Shown here piece after piece: positions 40,772-51,572 of a stretch of DNA of 64,000 bases. The position numbers and the translations under genes were made by a program. A model generated the notes under the pieces. It saw only the letters and a program-made list of their open reading frames with translations. It had not been told where the DNA came from and did no database searches. Numbering within the stretch: the stretch's first letter is position 1; each line of letters begins with the position of its first letter. This DNA comes from Diprion similis (Eukaryota > Arthropoda > Insecta > Hymenoptera > Diprionidae): contig NC_060112.1 in assembly GCF_021155765.1 (NCBI RefSeq), positions 21,886,001 to 21,950,000 on the forward strand, read 5' to 3'.

Positions 40772-43700
40772 ATGTCACAGCTGATGCTGTGTAGCCTTGG
40801 AAACAGTTCGAATGCCGGTAATGACACGAATAATAACGCTAACACAAACAGCAGCATGGAAGATGACGATTCGTATCCACTTCCCACCATATACAGGTAA
40901 GGATATACCGTCAAGAATGTGTATTTCAACGGCAAGATCTAGATCCTTTAAACACGTAGTAAGAAATCGCAACCACGATGGCGGAAAAAAACTAAAGTAG
41001 AGTCTTTCTCTCTCTCTCTCTCTCTCTCTCGTGTAGAATAACGAATTGTGTAGACGTAAAAAAATTCGAAAAAAAACCACACAAAACCACGTACGTGACT
41101 CCTCGAATGCTGAATGCGCAACTTCCGTTTCCGCGTGGCAAGAACTCGGCTATACGTGCGGATACAAGTGCAGAGGCCGAAAGGTCGCGAGGCCTGTATA
41201 AGTTACGTAGCGTTCGATATGGAAGAAATTCTACCCCATTTATGATGTTGTGGCAGATGCCGAGCCCCGATAGCGAGCTTGGACTGCATGGAAGAGTTCA
41301 ACAGCGGGGGTGGCGGGGGCGGCGTCGAAGGGCTGGGGAACTGCGGGCCGACCGCTGGAACCAAGGAGCAACTTCTCACGAACTGCATCGCGGCTCAGGC
41401 GCACCGACTCCAGCATCCATCGCCGGGCATCCGGTACCGGAACCTGGGAAAGAGCGGTCTTCGAGTCTCAAACGTCGGCCTGGGTGAGCATCAATGCGTC
41501 GTTGCGACAGACGGAGGGCGAGGGATATTAATTTTTCCAATTCAGGTCACCGCTCGACAAGCGGTGTATATTATTGTACAAGGTGCAGTAGGTGATAAAA
41601 CTTTACGGGCTTTTATACAAAGGCGACTTTAAAAGGTCTCTTATACGAGGATTAGGTACCACATTGCAGTGTGATTGTATAATATGCAATGCATCAACAT
41701 TCAACATCAGCCGTCGACTCGGCAATTAAAATCTTTGCTCATCGCCGGCTCTCTACTTTCATAGTCTCGTGTTTGTTCCTCTAGGAGTCTGGGTGGGTAT
41801 GCGGGCGCTGGTGAAACCTTGTTTGTATTTATTAATCGGCCCAACGGCCCAGCACGCAGCTCATCGTCAGCTCTGCACAAGCAGCCTCTCTCGTAATCGA
41901 CGTACCCACGACGTGACATAGGTACATGACGTACGTATGTATGTATGTATGTACATACATACATACTGCGGAGAGCGGGACATATTTACACTAGCTAGTC
42001 GTGTACCGTTTGTCGAGTGTTAACTGACAAAGTTCAACCCGCGACTCTGGATACCTTCATACTGCTCTGTATGCACTTGTGTGGGTACACGCTTGCGACT
42101 TATCCAGAATACATATGTAGAAAGCACGAGTCGCGAACATCCGGCCCAATTTCAGACTTTGGTTTATAATATCTACCGAATAACGTTCTTTTTAGTGATG
42201 CAGACAGGTTTTTTAATTTATATACTTGTCGATGTTTAGTGCTTGCGGTATTTTTGAACTATTTTCTAACAGTAACGTTTCTACCTTCATGTTATACAGC
42301 AGTGGTTTGCGTTCTTTCGAACTCGTGGATTTAAGGTTTTGTTTTACGACCCAATTTGACAGAGAAGTGAAGGAGAAACTGATGAACATCAACGTTTCAA
42401 CACTGATTTTAAGAGCGGATCGTACAACTGCACGCGTAACCTAATGATTTTCATAACCTAAATTCCCGGCATCCAGGCTTTCGTTCAAGGCGAAATCATA
42501 ACCAAACTATTCCTGCCGTAGTTTCATTTGGCGTGAAAAAGCGTGTGATAACTGGCGAGCGCTGAGAACGATCGTAAAGCCGAAATTAAATTGCAGGCTT
42601 ATAATCGATGTCGACGCCATGTTGATTGTTACATCAGCGTTTCCTGATATAATGTTTTTTTTTTCACAACTTCGGCCAAGTTTGCAGCTGTCTCAGTTTA
42701 TTTTAAGCCAAACATTGGGAACTAGATAATCACTTGATTGCACTGCGGTTACTACAAATAACTTCCAACTTCACGTATTCTAGATTAAAAAGAATAAGTT
42801 CAGCAGTATTGAAAAAATATGGCCTGACATGCGGTGTGACAAAAGATAGCGAAACCAGCTCAACGAACGTCACAATATCGAGTACTATAGGGCTTCCTAT
42901 TTTCTTGCATGCGAGAATTAGAATTCCTTCCGTAAGCTGCTTATCTAGAGCGGCTTAGATTGAAATTGAGGTGGCTCAAGACGCCGGCAAGTAACCATCG
43001 CATATACCATCCGGAGCTGGTGTATGTAACTGACGTAGGTGATGCAGGAGGTTGATAAGGAAACCATTGCACAAAATCTACGGTTGTATCTGAGTCTTTA
43101 ACTGTTCTGCCCCACTCAAGCAGCTTTACGAATCCTAAACCAAAACGCCTTGGTTATTCTGCAATCGTGCTCGGATCAGCCCGCCAGATTAATCCAGGTA
43201 TTCGAGCCTTTACATCGGGATCCAGCTTATCTCGGAGTGAATTATTACGCTATGTCTGACAGTGAATTACGTTTCATCATATTTATCGTTAGTTTTTCAC
43301 CAGTTCGCCAAAAAACCTTCACGGCCTATTTTTGGACCAGCCTCTTGTCCGTACTGGCGATAGTAGCCAAACGCAGAGATCAATGGACCTTGTAAATCTC
43401 TTCGACAAGATGTAGGTTTCTCTTCTATAAAAACCATCCTTCTAACGTAACTAGTAAGAGATCAGAGCCCAGAACCGCCGACACAGAATTGACCCATAAT
43501 TTTCCCGACAGCTTTAACTGGCCGGTCCGAAAGCCAGAAATTGCTACTTTTCGTCCGGTTCTTCGCTCCGACCAGTTTGCCTGCTCTGAATTGCATTCCA
43601 ATCTGCATCTTAGCTGCCGGGGAATATTCCTCGAACGAAAAATATCCGTACATTGCATGTAGCATTGAGTCGGTGATTGATCGACAGGTACATGGACTAC

Positions 43701-46424
43701 TTTCGGCGTTGGCAGGGGCGGGAACGAGGAAACCGCCGAAGCCGTGATCGCCTTGGCCTACGACAGTGGGATCAATGTGTTCGATCTTAGCGAGGCGCAC
43801 AGCGGACATCGAGCCGAGACCCAACTGGGCAGGATATTATCCCGCAGAGCCTGGAACAGAACGACATACGTTGTTACGACAAAGATATACTGGAACACCA
43901 AGTGCGTTTTCTCGATCAGTTATACATATATAGATTTACCCCATATGGAAAGAATTCGAGGTACGGGGGAAGCCAATTGCGAAACGCGCCATATTTATTG
44001 GGTAGCGTTTTGGTTCATGAACATTGGAGAAGTCAGGGTTCTGCAGATTGATAGGGTGGGGGAGTTAAATCTGAGCAACAATGCTTCAGGTAATGTCCAA
44101 ACTCCGAAGAAACTTTGGAGTCCATTACTAAAGTCTAAAACGCCTTCCCCCAAACCTGATGAGCCTGTAAAAAGTATACTGACAATGAATGCACAAAGCG
44201 AAAGGTTTCGGGTATTGTTCCATTGCTGTGATCGTTCTTGGCAGGACCGAAGGACGAGGTCTATCCCGCAAACACATTATCGAATCGGTTCAGGGCTCGC
44301 TTTTACGGCTGCAGCTTTCGTACATCGACATCGTAATGATCCACAAGGTTGATCCGATGTGCCCTATGGAAGGTACGATTTGGCTGTGGTGAAACTTCAA
44401 CGCGGCACCTGCCACCCGATTTTTGACTACCTTGGTAAACGTCTGCCATGCTTTCAGAAATCGTTCGGGCAATTAATTACGTGATAAGCAAGGGCTGGGT
44501 CATGTACTGGGGCACTTCTCGATGGTCTCCCGTTGAAATAATGGAAGCCTACACGAACTGTAGACAGTTCAATTGCGTCACACCGATCGTCGAGCAGGCA
44601 GAGTACCACCTTTTCTACAGAGAAAAGCCAGAACTCTACATGCCGGAGCTGTACAACAAAATTGGTATGAACGATATTGGAAGCGGATGGAAACTGTCCT
44701 GGATTATCAATTCAAATCGTCACTACATCGAGTGTTTCATACGTCTTATCGTTTTTCAGGAGTCGGACTCATGGCCTGGTCGACAGTCACTATTGGAATG
44801 GTGTCCACCAAAAGTGAAGACTGCGGAATGTCCTTCCTCTCGAGATCTTCCTACAAAGTAAATGTCAGATTAACTATCAGCGGAACTAAGTTTACTCGCA
44901 GATACTTTGAGCATTGCGTTTTACACAAAAATACTTTTTCAACTGCACCGCTGTAACCTATGCAGTTGCATTTCAAAGAGTATTTTCTTATGTTTATCGA
45001 CATTCTACGTCACTTGCACATTATCGCTTTTCCTGTACTATATCTCGACATAGAGACTGGAAAATTCTGTGCATGTTGAAATTCGGTTACCGACTCATTT
45101 ATATTGAAACCAAAAAATTTGAAACCGCAGGTTAACTCGTCCTCAACTGCATTAGTGATGGATTCAATTCGAACGGCACGAATTCAGACATCAGTGCGCC
45201 GATTGTGTCAAGATCCACACAAAATGTTCCTAGGCAGTTTATAATTCCACCGATAGACCAGTCGTATCATCATCGTAAATATGTCAAGAATAAATTCGCA
45301 CTGAAATGTTGTTGTCATACCGGGATGATTAGCATTGTCTAGATTACAAAAATGAATTCGACTCATGCAGAGTTTGCAATATCAAAATACTTACCAGGCC
45401 AAACTTGCAAGTCTAGTAACGTTCACGGGCACGTGTTGTACTTAAGATCCATTCACTTATCTGCAGACTCTCGATTCGTGTATTAACTCTTAATCCTAGC
45501 CTCGTTCAGCAGTGATTACGTAACACAATGATTGAACGTCTACAAGTCATTGTTGAGATGATTTTTCTGTTATTTTGTTTATAAGCATCCCAACGGTTCT
45601 CATTCAGTGCGATTAGAAAACCCTGCACGAACGGACTTCCAAATGGAACCTGCAATTACATAACGTAACTCATATCCTTGTTCTCAATTTTTAGTCTCAT
45701 TTTGAAGGTATACTACGTAACACCGAAAAACTCAATACCGAGTCTGAGTCTCACGGTAATTATCGCATTGTCGTTTCAGAACAAATACTCCTCGTTCAGT
45801 TGGACGGAAGATGAAACCCAGTCTTTGTACAAAGAGGTGGGTATATTACATGTGTAGCTGCGAACTAACGATAAAACGGAGGTAAAAAAAAGTAAAAAGC
45901 ATGATTGAAATTGAGCTGGCGCACCAGTAACTAATGTTGATGTAGCAGCCTGCTTCACACCGTCTTTCTGTTTCCGCTCGAATGCTCTCCCATGATGCAG
46001 TCCGATAAGTCAATGTCTAAACGCAACGAGTTTCCGCAGCAGGAATACGGCTGGAAGGATAAATTGGTGGACGAAGAGACTCGAAAGTACTCGGACAAGT
46101 TCAGAGAGGTTTCGGCATTGGCCGAGAGGATGGGCTGCTCCTTCGGGCAGCTCGCGATCGCTTGGTCGTTGAAAAACGAGAGTGTCCAGTGCCTTCTGCT
46201 CGGTGCAGCGAACACAGATCAGCTCTACGATAGCCTCCAAAGTTTACAGGTGAGATTATCACCTAGGAGACGATTATTCGGGGCGACGATTACTATCTAG
46301 GAAGCGATTAATTTTCTTCCAGCTAATCCCGAAGCTCAACGCGAGTATGATGAGCGAAATCGAGCGGATACTCGACAACAAGCCGTCCAGGCCACCGATG
46401 GTGTCCACCTTGGCACTCAGATGA
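40772..46424 (+). CDS. Hk: Hyperkinetic, Shaker-type K+ channel beta subunit (aldo-keto reductase fold)
   Basis: Cytoplasmic partner of Shaker K+ channels that binds NADP(H) and tunes gating. Nine exons: 40772-40896, 41257-41483, 43688-43901, 44245-44372, 44458-44664, 44760-44857, 45780-45836, 46001-46249, 46323-46424. Phases agree and give 468 aa. The N-terminus is Asn- and Gly-rich ([16 protein letters not shown], later a six-Gly run), then the AKR barrel from [19 protein letters not shown]. Other motifs are [68 protein letters not shown] and [16 protein letters not shown]; it ends STLALR. Asp150 and Lys183 match catalytic Asp and Lys, but the Tyr and Asn positions hold His155 and His222. 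The first exon was chosen because its AG-GTAAGG donor is in phase with the exon at 41257, whose own upstream frame is blocked. A shorter form could start at ATG 41288. The TGA stop has a leaky context. Confidence 0.93.
41007..41030. repeat. (TC)12 microsatellite
   Basis: Twelve perfect TC units in the first Hyperkinetic intron, 110 bases after the exon 1 donor. It may act as a pyrimidine tract, but no AG follows closely. Confidence 0.92.
41939..41966. repeat. 28-base perfect palindrome of GTAT/ATAC units
   Basis: ATGT repeats switch to ACAT repeats at a central GTAC, giving a perfect 28-base palindrome that could form a cruciform or, if transcribed, a hairpin. It lies in the second Hyperkinetic intron. 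Confidence 0.85.
42470..42632. repeat. Diverged interspersed repeat, copy 1
   Basis: It shares ordered blocks with 54,815-54,964: TTTGGC, AACTGGC, CCGAAATTAA, a GGCT block, and a shared end of CCATGTTGATT preceded by CG-rich triplets. Blocks and spacing are similar, with many substitutions. It lies in the second Hyperkinetic intron. No coding capacity or terminal repeats were seen; an old short element is likely. Confidence 0.4.
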
Positions 46425-46658
46425 CAATCGATTTGCCCCCACGGAAGCAGTGGGGGATCCATCGAAGAGGGTGGCAGCCCGAAAAGCGAGGGTGGTACCA
46501 GCCAGGACCAGGAACAGACCAAGGAGACGACCAACAAACTTTCCTTCTGCGAGATCCAGTGACAGTCGGATCCATCCCCGACCCAAGCCTCCGAATCTGC
46601 AGCCCAAATACGACTGCCAGAACTGGCGTCCAACTGCAGTCAATGCATCTGCCAATAG
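46425..46658 (+). other. Open reading frame extension beyond the Hyperkinetic stop
   Basis: After TGA at 46422 the same frame runs 45 sense codons (QSICPHGSSGG... to ...SFCEIQ) to a second TGA at 46560, then 31 more codons to TAG at 46656. The codons look like coding DNA, and the peptide is a polar, Gly/Ser/Glu/Gln-rich tail. The first stop is followed by C (TGA-CAA), a context known to allow ribosomal readthrough in insects; the second is also TGA-C. It may be a readthrough tail, or former coding sequence now in the 3' UTR. Confidence 0.45.
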
Positions 46659-47359
46659 AGGTCGAATTCGGAGGCACGTGTGTAGGCTCGGGGGTGTAAA
46701 TGATATTGCACGGAATCGGGGTGAATCAAATTCGCTAGTTATACCGTAATAGAATCGAACGCAAAATTCCATTGCCGAAAATTTTTGTTATACCTACAAG
46801 ACTTGTATTCGTACATCGAAACACAATAAGTATGTATATGGGGTGTATAAATCGGCACAAATTTTACAATCCAACATTATTCGGGGATGGCTATGATGAA
46901 ATACGATAATTCAATCGTCGTATAATTATTAATTATAACTGGTTTTACATTGTATTTAAATAGGACACCAGAATTGTACACACGGTATGTATAGAGTACT
47001 GTGTGACATTGTATAACATAATACGGACTTTGTCGCTGAAAGCGAATGATTCTCTTTGAATAAGTATAACGTTCACACGCTAAAGTATGTGTAATTTTAA
47101 GATCACAAATTATAATAGTTATAATGATTAACAACAATGGTTGTAGCTTATAAGTTTGCAATTTTGCCTATTATCTGACGTGAATGAAAATAATAAGAGA
47201 GAAGAGGAAACAAAAATACTTGTACAGTACGATCCATCCAATTTTAGCGACCTAATATATATAAGTCGATAAAATATGTTGGTGAATTTTTTGTATTCAA
47301 GTTCGCCTCAATCTTAATATATTACAATATCGACGATATTATATACGTATAAACGCTCA

Positions 47360-47365
47360 AATAAA
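47360..47365 (+). terminator. Candidate polyadenylation signal of Hyperkinetic
   Basis: A plus-strand AATAAA about 0.94 kb after the stop, in an A-rich setting. Further matches lie downstream, so neuronal long 3' UTR forms are possible. Confidence 0.25.
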
Positions 47366-50300
47366 AAAATAGAGTCTACTTATATGCTCAAAGTGAAAAA
47401 AGAACGCATGCAGATTTAAATCAGATAAAAACTAAAAACTCTGGCAAAAAAAAACAACAAAAAAAAAACAAAGACAAAAAAAAAATTTATCTAATCTTCG
47501 AAAAGATTATTTTATAGATCATCTCCAGATAGGGCTCTACACCAGAGTCTGCAGAGTCGGAACTAAATAGAAAAAATTATTCTTGTCAGTAAAGCTGTTG
47601 CAAAATGGCTGCGTAGCACAGGTAACACTAATTAAGGAACAGAAATTACAATCGCTAAACTCCTTCGTCTGATACGCATCCGTTTTCCATTTGCTGATCA
47701 ATACTAACTAAGTACATCGTCAGACGGAGATCAGAAAAGATCTTTTTGGAAGATCCAGTGATAGAATTCTGCAGGTTATATGTACATAAATATAAAGGTA
47801 ATTGATGAATTTTTTTTCTGAAATATTATCGAAAGCCACACGAATGATTTCGGAATAGTTTCGCAAAATTAGAAAAAAAAAAAAAATAAATAACACAAAG
47901 CCAGTGGCCTGAAAAATAAGTATTTCCAATTATATCGTTGTTTTTTTATGAATCTTCTTCAACAAAATCTTGGATAAAAATGAGGATAGTTTTTAATACT
48001 ACGTTATACAGATACCTGAATACGATCTACGGTTATTTCAACGTTCGAAGTTTATTTAACTATACGTTTTTAACACCGAATGAAACATATATTCCGTAAA
48101 GAAATGCAAACTTTTCAACAACGGGTGATTCCACCTGTGTATAAACGTTTCTGAATAACGAATGGCTGAATTGCCGCATATCGTCCTGTGTATAAAATTA
48201 CTATACAACTAATGTAAAATTTATCGTCCGGTTAATTTCGTTATTTATAACATACATTACGTAGATAGTTGATATTTCACATATACATACACACAAACAC
48301 ATATACGTCGTAGTATATTTGCACTTTGCATCCATCATGATATAATTGCAAGTATAATTGCCTCTATAGCGTACGTAAAGAAGAAAAAAAAAAAAAACAA
48401 TCAATCGCTCATTCGATATATTATTATAGAATTATCCAGATTTAAATAACAGTAATAATCACCTTATTGATATTACTTAACAAATATTAATACTTTATCA
48501 AACTCTTTTAATTATACGTACACTCGATACATAAATAAGATAGTCATAATCAATAATTTCAGAATAAAATACCCATCACTCACGATTGTACCTAGATGCG
48601 CAGGTGATCGTATATTAGGCGAATGTATCGCCTGATCTTTTGACATTCACAATTATTACACGTGAAAGTTTTGTAACCAAACACGACCTAAGAAAATTGA
48701 AACAACAGTTCCGGTGCACGTTTATACGTATATGTACAATCTGTCTCCTTTAAAACCCTCTACATGCTCTCTACATGACGATATCACTTTTTTCAATAAT
48801 ACTAAAAACTTTTGCTTGAATTTCGATTTGCTCAAGTTCGAAATCAAATTATGTATACTAATCGCCAGAGGAGAATACATTTTTAAAAACTAGTCAAATT
48901 GGCCTAGGTTTTGATTTAGCTTATGTACATTTCATGATGCAATATCGTTTATCTAGTTTTCTTCAAATTTTCCGTGATTTTGTGCAATAATAATACAAAT
49001 AAATTTAATAATAAAAATAACAATAATAGTAGTAATAATAATAATAATACTGATATTGATGATGATGATGATAATAATAATATTAATAATAATACCAACA
49101 AAAACAACAATAATAATTATAATTATGTAATAATATTAACAACGGTATTATTATATAGTATACTTTTCCACCAAGTTTACCGCGAACGAATCGAGGAAGG
49201 AAATTGGAGAAAAAAACAAACAAAAAAAAACAAACAACAAAAAACGCAAAGTAAAGCAAACCAAATGTAACTAAACAAACGAAAATATTTGGTACGAGTA
49301 TGACGAGAGTTTCGGAGTGCGCGGACCATCGGCCATATTATTATACAACAATACGATGTTGTAATAAAGGTGGCTCCGCACCGGCTGTGATTTAGCTTTT
49401 GTGATTTGCGCGAATGACATAAAGAGCTGAGCAAACTATATCAGCTGTAAATAATACCGGAGAGATCGGATCGCCAGCTAGACCCTAGAAATAATATGCA
49501 TTGTACATGTAATTAATTGTTGTAGGGTGCAAATATGGATCAGGTATTTCCGTCGCATGATACATAAAATTTGTGATTTTTCGGTGCACTCCGTTTTAAG
49601 ATTATTATATAGAATATAATATCTGATTGTTTCTATCTTGTTCATTGAATATGCAAATTGTTTTAATAAAAATTTCAATTGCCAAATATACGTATAGGTA
49701 CGTAAATACTCTATACATATACGTATATTAAATGCATAATTTTCGAACGCAGTGACATCGTTTCATTTCTTCACCCCCCCGCAGTATATTTTTATATAAA
49801 TAAGAAGTAAGTGCACGAATTGTGCAAGTATAGAATCAACGGAGAAAAAGTTCGTTTTTACGATTCAATTCATACAATTTAAAATGAGAAAATTTACTCT
49901 TATTGTTAGAGGCGAGCGTTAAACCCGCTTTCATTCGACCAGACAAATTAACAGGGTTTTGAATTTATTAGACTTCAATTATTAATCATTGTTGCCAGGT
50001 GGATTGTCAACATTCCAATTATAAACGTATCAATAATTTTCATCACTGCTGGGCTGATCATCATGATTATATCTAAACGATGAATCAGATTAACAATAAG
50101 TAGAACCTGACTCACGTGTTCCAACCAATCGCAGACTTCGTTTTCATTTGCAAATTCCATCCAATAAATATTTGCGAAAGTCTTAGTTGAACAAATGATT
50201 AATTCGCAATTGACAAACTCAGTTACTCAAATTGTTTTTGTTCCTTCAGTTGTTTACATTTACATTATACTCACCTTATCTACTAAGTATCGTTTTAATT

Positions 50301-50462
50301 GATAATGTTTCTCACGCGTGCGAAATATGTGTTTTCACTCCAGTGTCTATGATACCTATAACTTGACGAGTCGAAGTAAATAATACCGCGCATCGTATAA
50401 GAAATAGAAAAACAATCGTAGATCTTATAAGCTGCAAGTGTGTTTATACAACATAATTAAAC

Positions 50463-50482
50463 CTCTCTCTCTCTCTCTCTCT
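50463..50482. repeat. (CT)10 microsatellite
   Basis: Ten CT units, then CCCTCTCT, in the intergenic region between Hyperkinetic and exchanger C. Confidence 0.9.
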
Positions 50483-51155
50483 CCCTCTCTTAATATTGAT
50501 AAAAATAGGTACAATAATATCCTGATTTTAACAGTGATCCAAGCGTGATCCAAAAATCTTTCGTCGAAAGATAAATATCTGGGACTTTGCCAGGTGATAA
50601 AAGATGAATTCAACACCGTCGGGCTAATAATTTTATGATAACGGCAATGAGAGGCTGAAAGTAAGCCTTAGAATTTTTGTTCAAGTGGAAAAATCAGACA
50701 AAAGTAATAATTGTCTCGTAAATTAAAATCGAGTCTCCTTCATCTGCACAATATAGCCGAGGAGTGATATATTTGTCCGATGAAACAATTCCCTATATTT
50801 ATATACTTATTTTATATTCTTGCCGCATTAATATTAATTATTAATTGTAAGTATTAACTACACACATCAAAATGCTTACTGAAAACATTGAATCGATTTG
50901 TCCTGTACAATATTTTGAACGTACATTTGTCATCATAATATATAAAAATAAATTAATGTCTTACAATTGTTCTTCACATACACACGGCGGTTGATTGTAC
51001 AACTTTTTTCCTATTCTTTCATTATTCATAGAGTATTTATCAGTTACGATTATTTCCGCGTAGTTTCAGATTGATATCATTATTATCATTATCGCAATTA
51101 TTCTGCATTTTATCACCATTCTTAAAACATTGCGAAATGAAAATGTCGAGGGAAG

Positions 51156-51161
51156 TTTATT
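51156..51161 (-). terminator. Candidate polyadenylation signal of exchanger C
   Basis: AATAAA on the minus strand about 410 bases past the exchanger C stop codon. Confidence 0.35.
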
Positions 51162-51572
51162 CTTGAAACATGAAACGTATAATACTGCCGCCGTATAACA
51201 ATAGACTAGAAGGCATGCGTATAAGACTCGAAGGAAATTCGGGGATAAGGATTCAATGACTGGGAGCTAAGACGTGACCGGATGGACCAAAGAAATTAGG
51301 CGACTAAGGTAATGAGGGGTATTAGAGACGAGTGAGATAATATGTGGGATTAGACAACTTGGTTTACCAATTTCCTTCCGGCGCTTCGATACCTGCAGAA
51401 CGATTCCAGTCCTTTCGCATTCCTCAACTTCCAGCCACCCTGTAAACGAGTTTTATCCTCGTGCTGGGATCAGGGAACGCTAACGAGGACAAGTCACTAC
51501 AGCAGGAGTGCAGGTAGTAATTTTTCCTTGACAAATTTGTCACCGCTATCTACGCGTGTCTGTGTTCAAATT

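Larger units (their letters stand above)
46659..51155. other. 3' flanks of Hyperkinetic and exchanger C
   Basis: AT-rich DNA with no supported gene. It holds an Asn-coding AAT/AAC-rich tract at about 49,005-49,130, a (CT)10 repeat at 50,463, and many T and A runs. The left part is probably the Hyperkinetic 3' UTR and the right part intergenic. Confidence 0.5.

Noticed and set aside
41095-41487. 130-codon plus-strand ORF over the Hyperkinetic exon
   Set aside because: It is in a different frame from the exon with the AKR sequence [18 protein letters not shown] and has no homology features of its own.
46323-46772. 149-codon minus-strand ORF
   Set aside because: Antisense shadow of the last Hyperkinetic exon and its open extension; no splice or motif support.
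49005-49130. Asn-rich ORF
   Set aside because: Translation of an AAT/AAC simple repeat in 3' flanking DNA.
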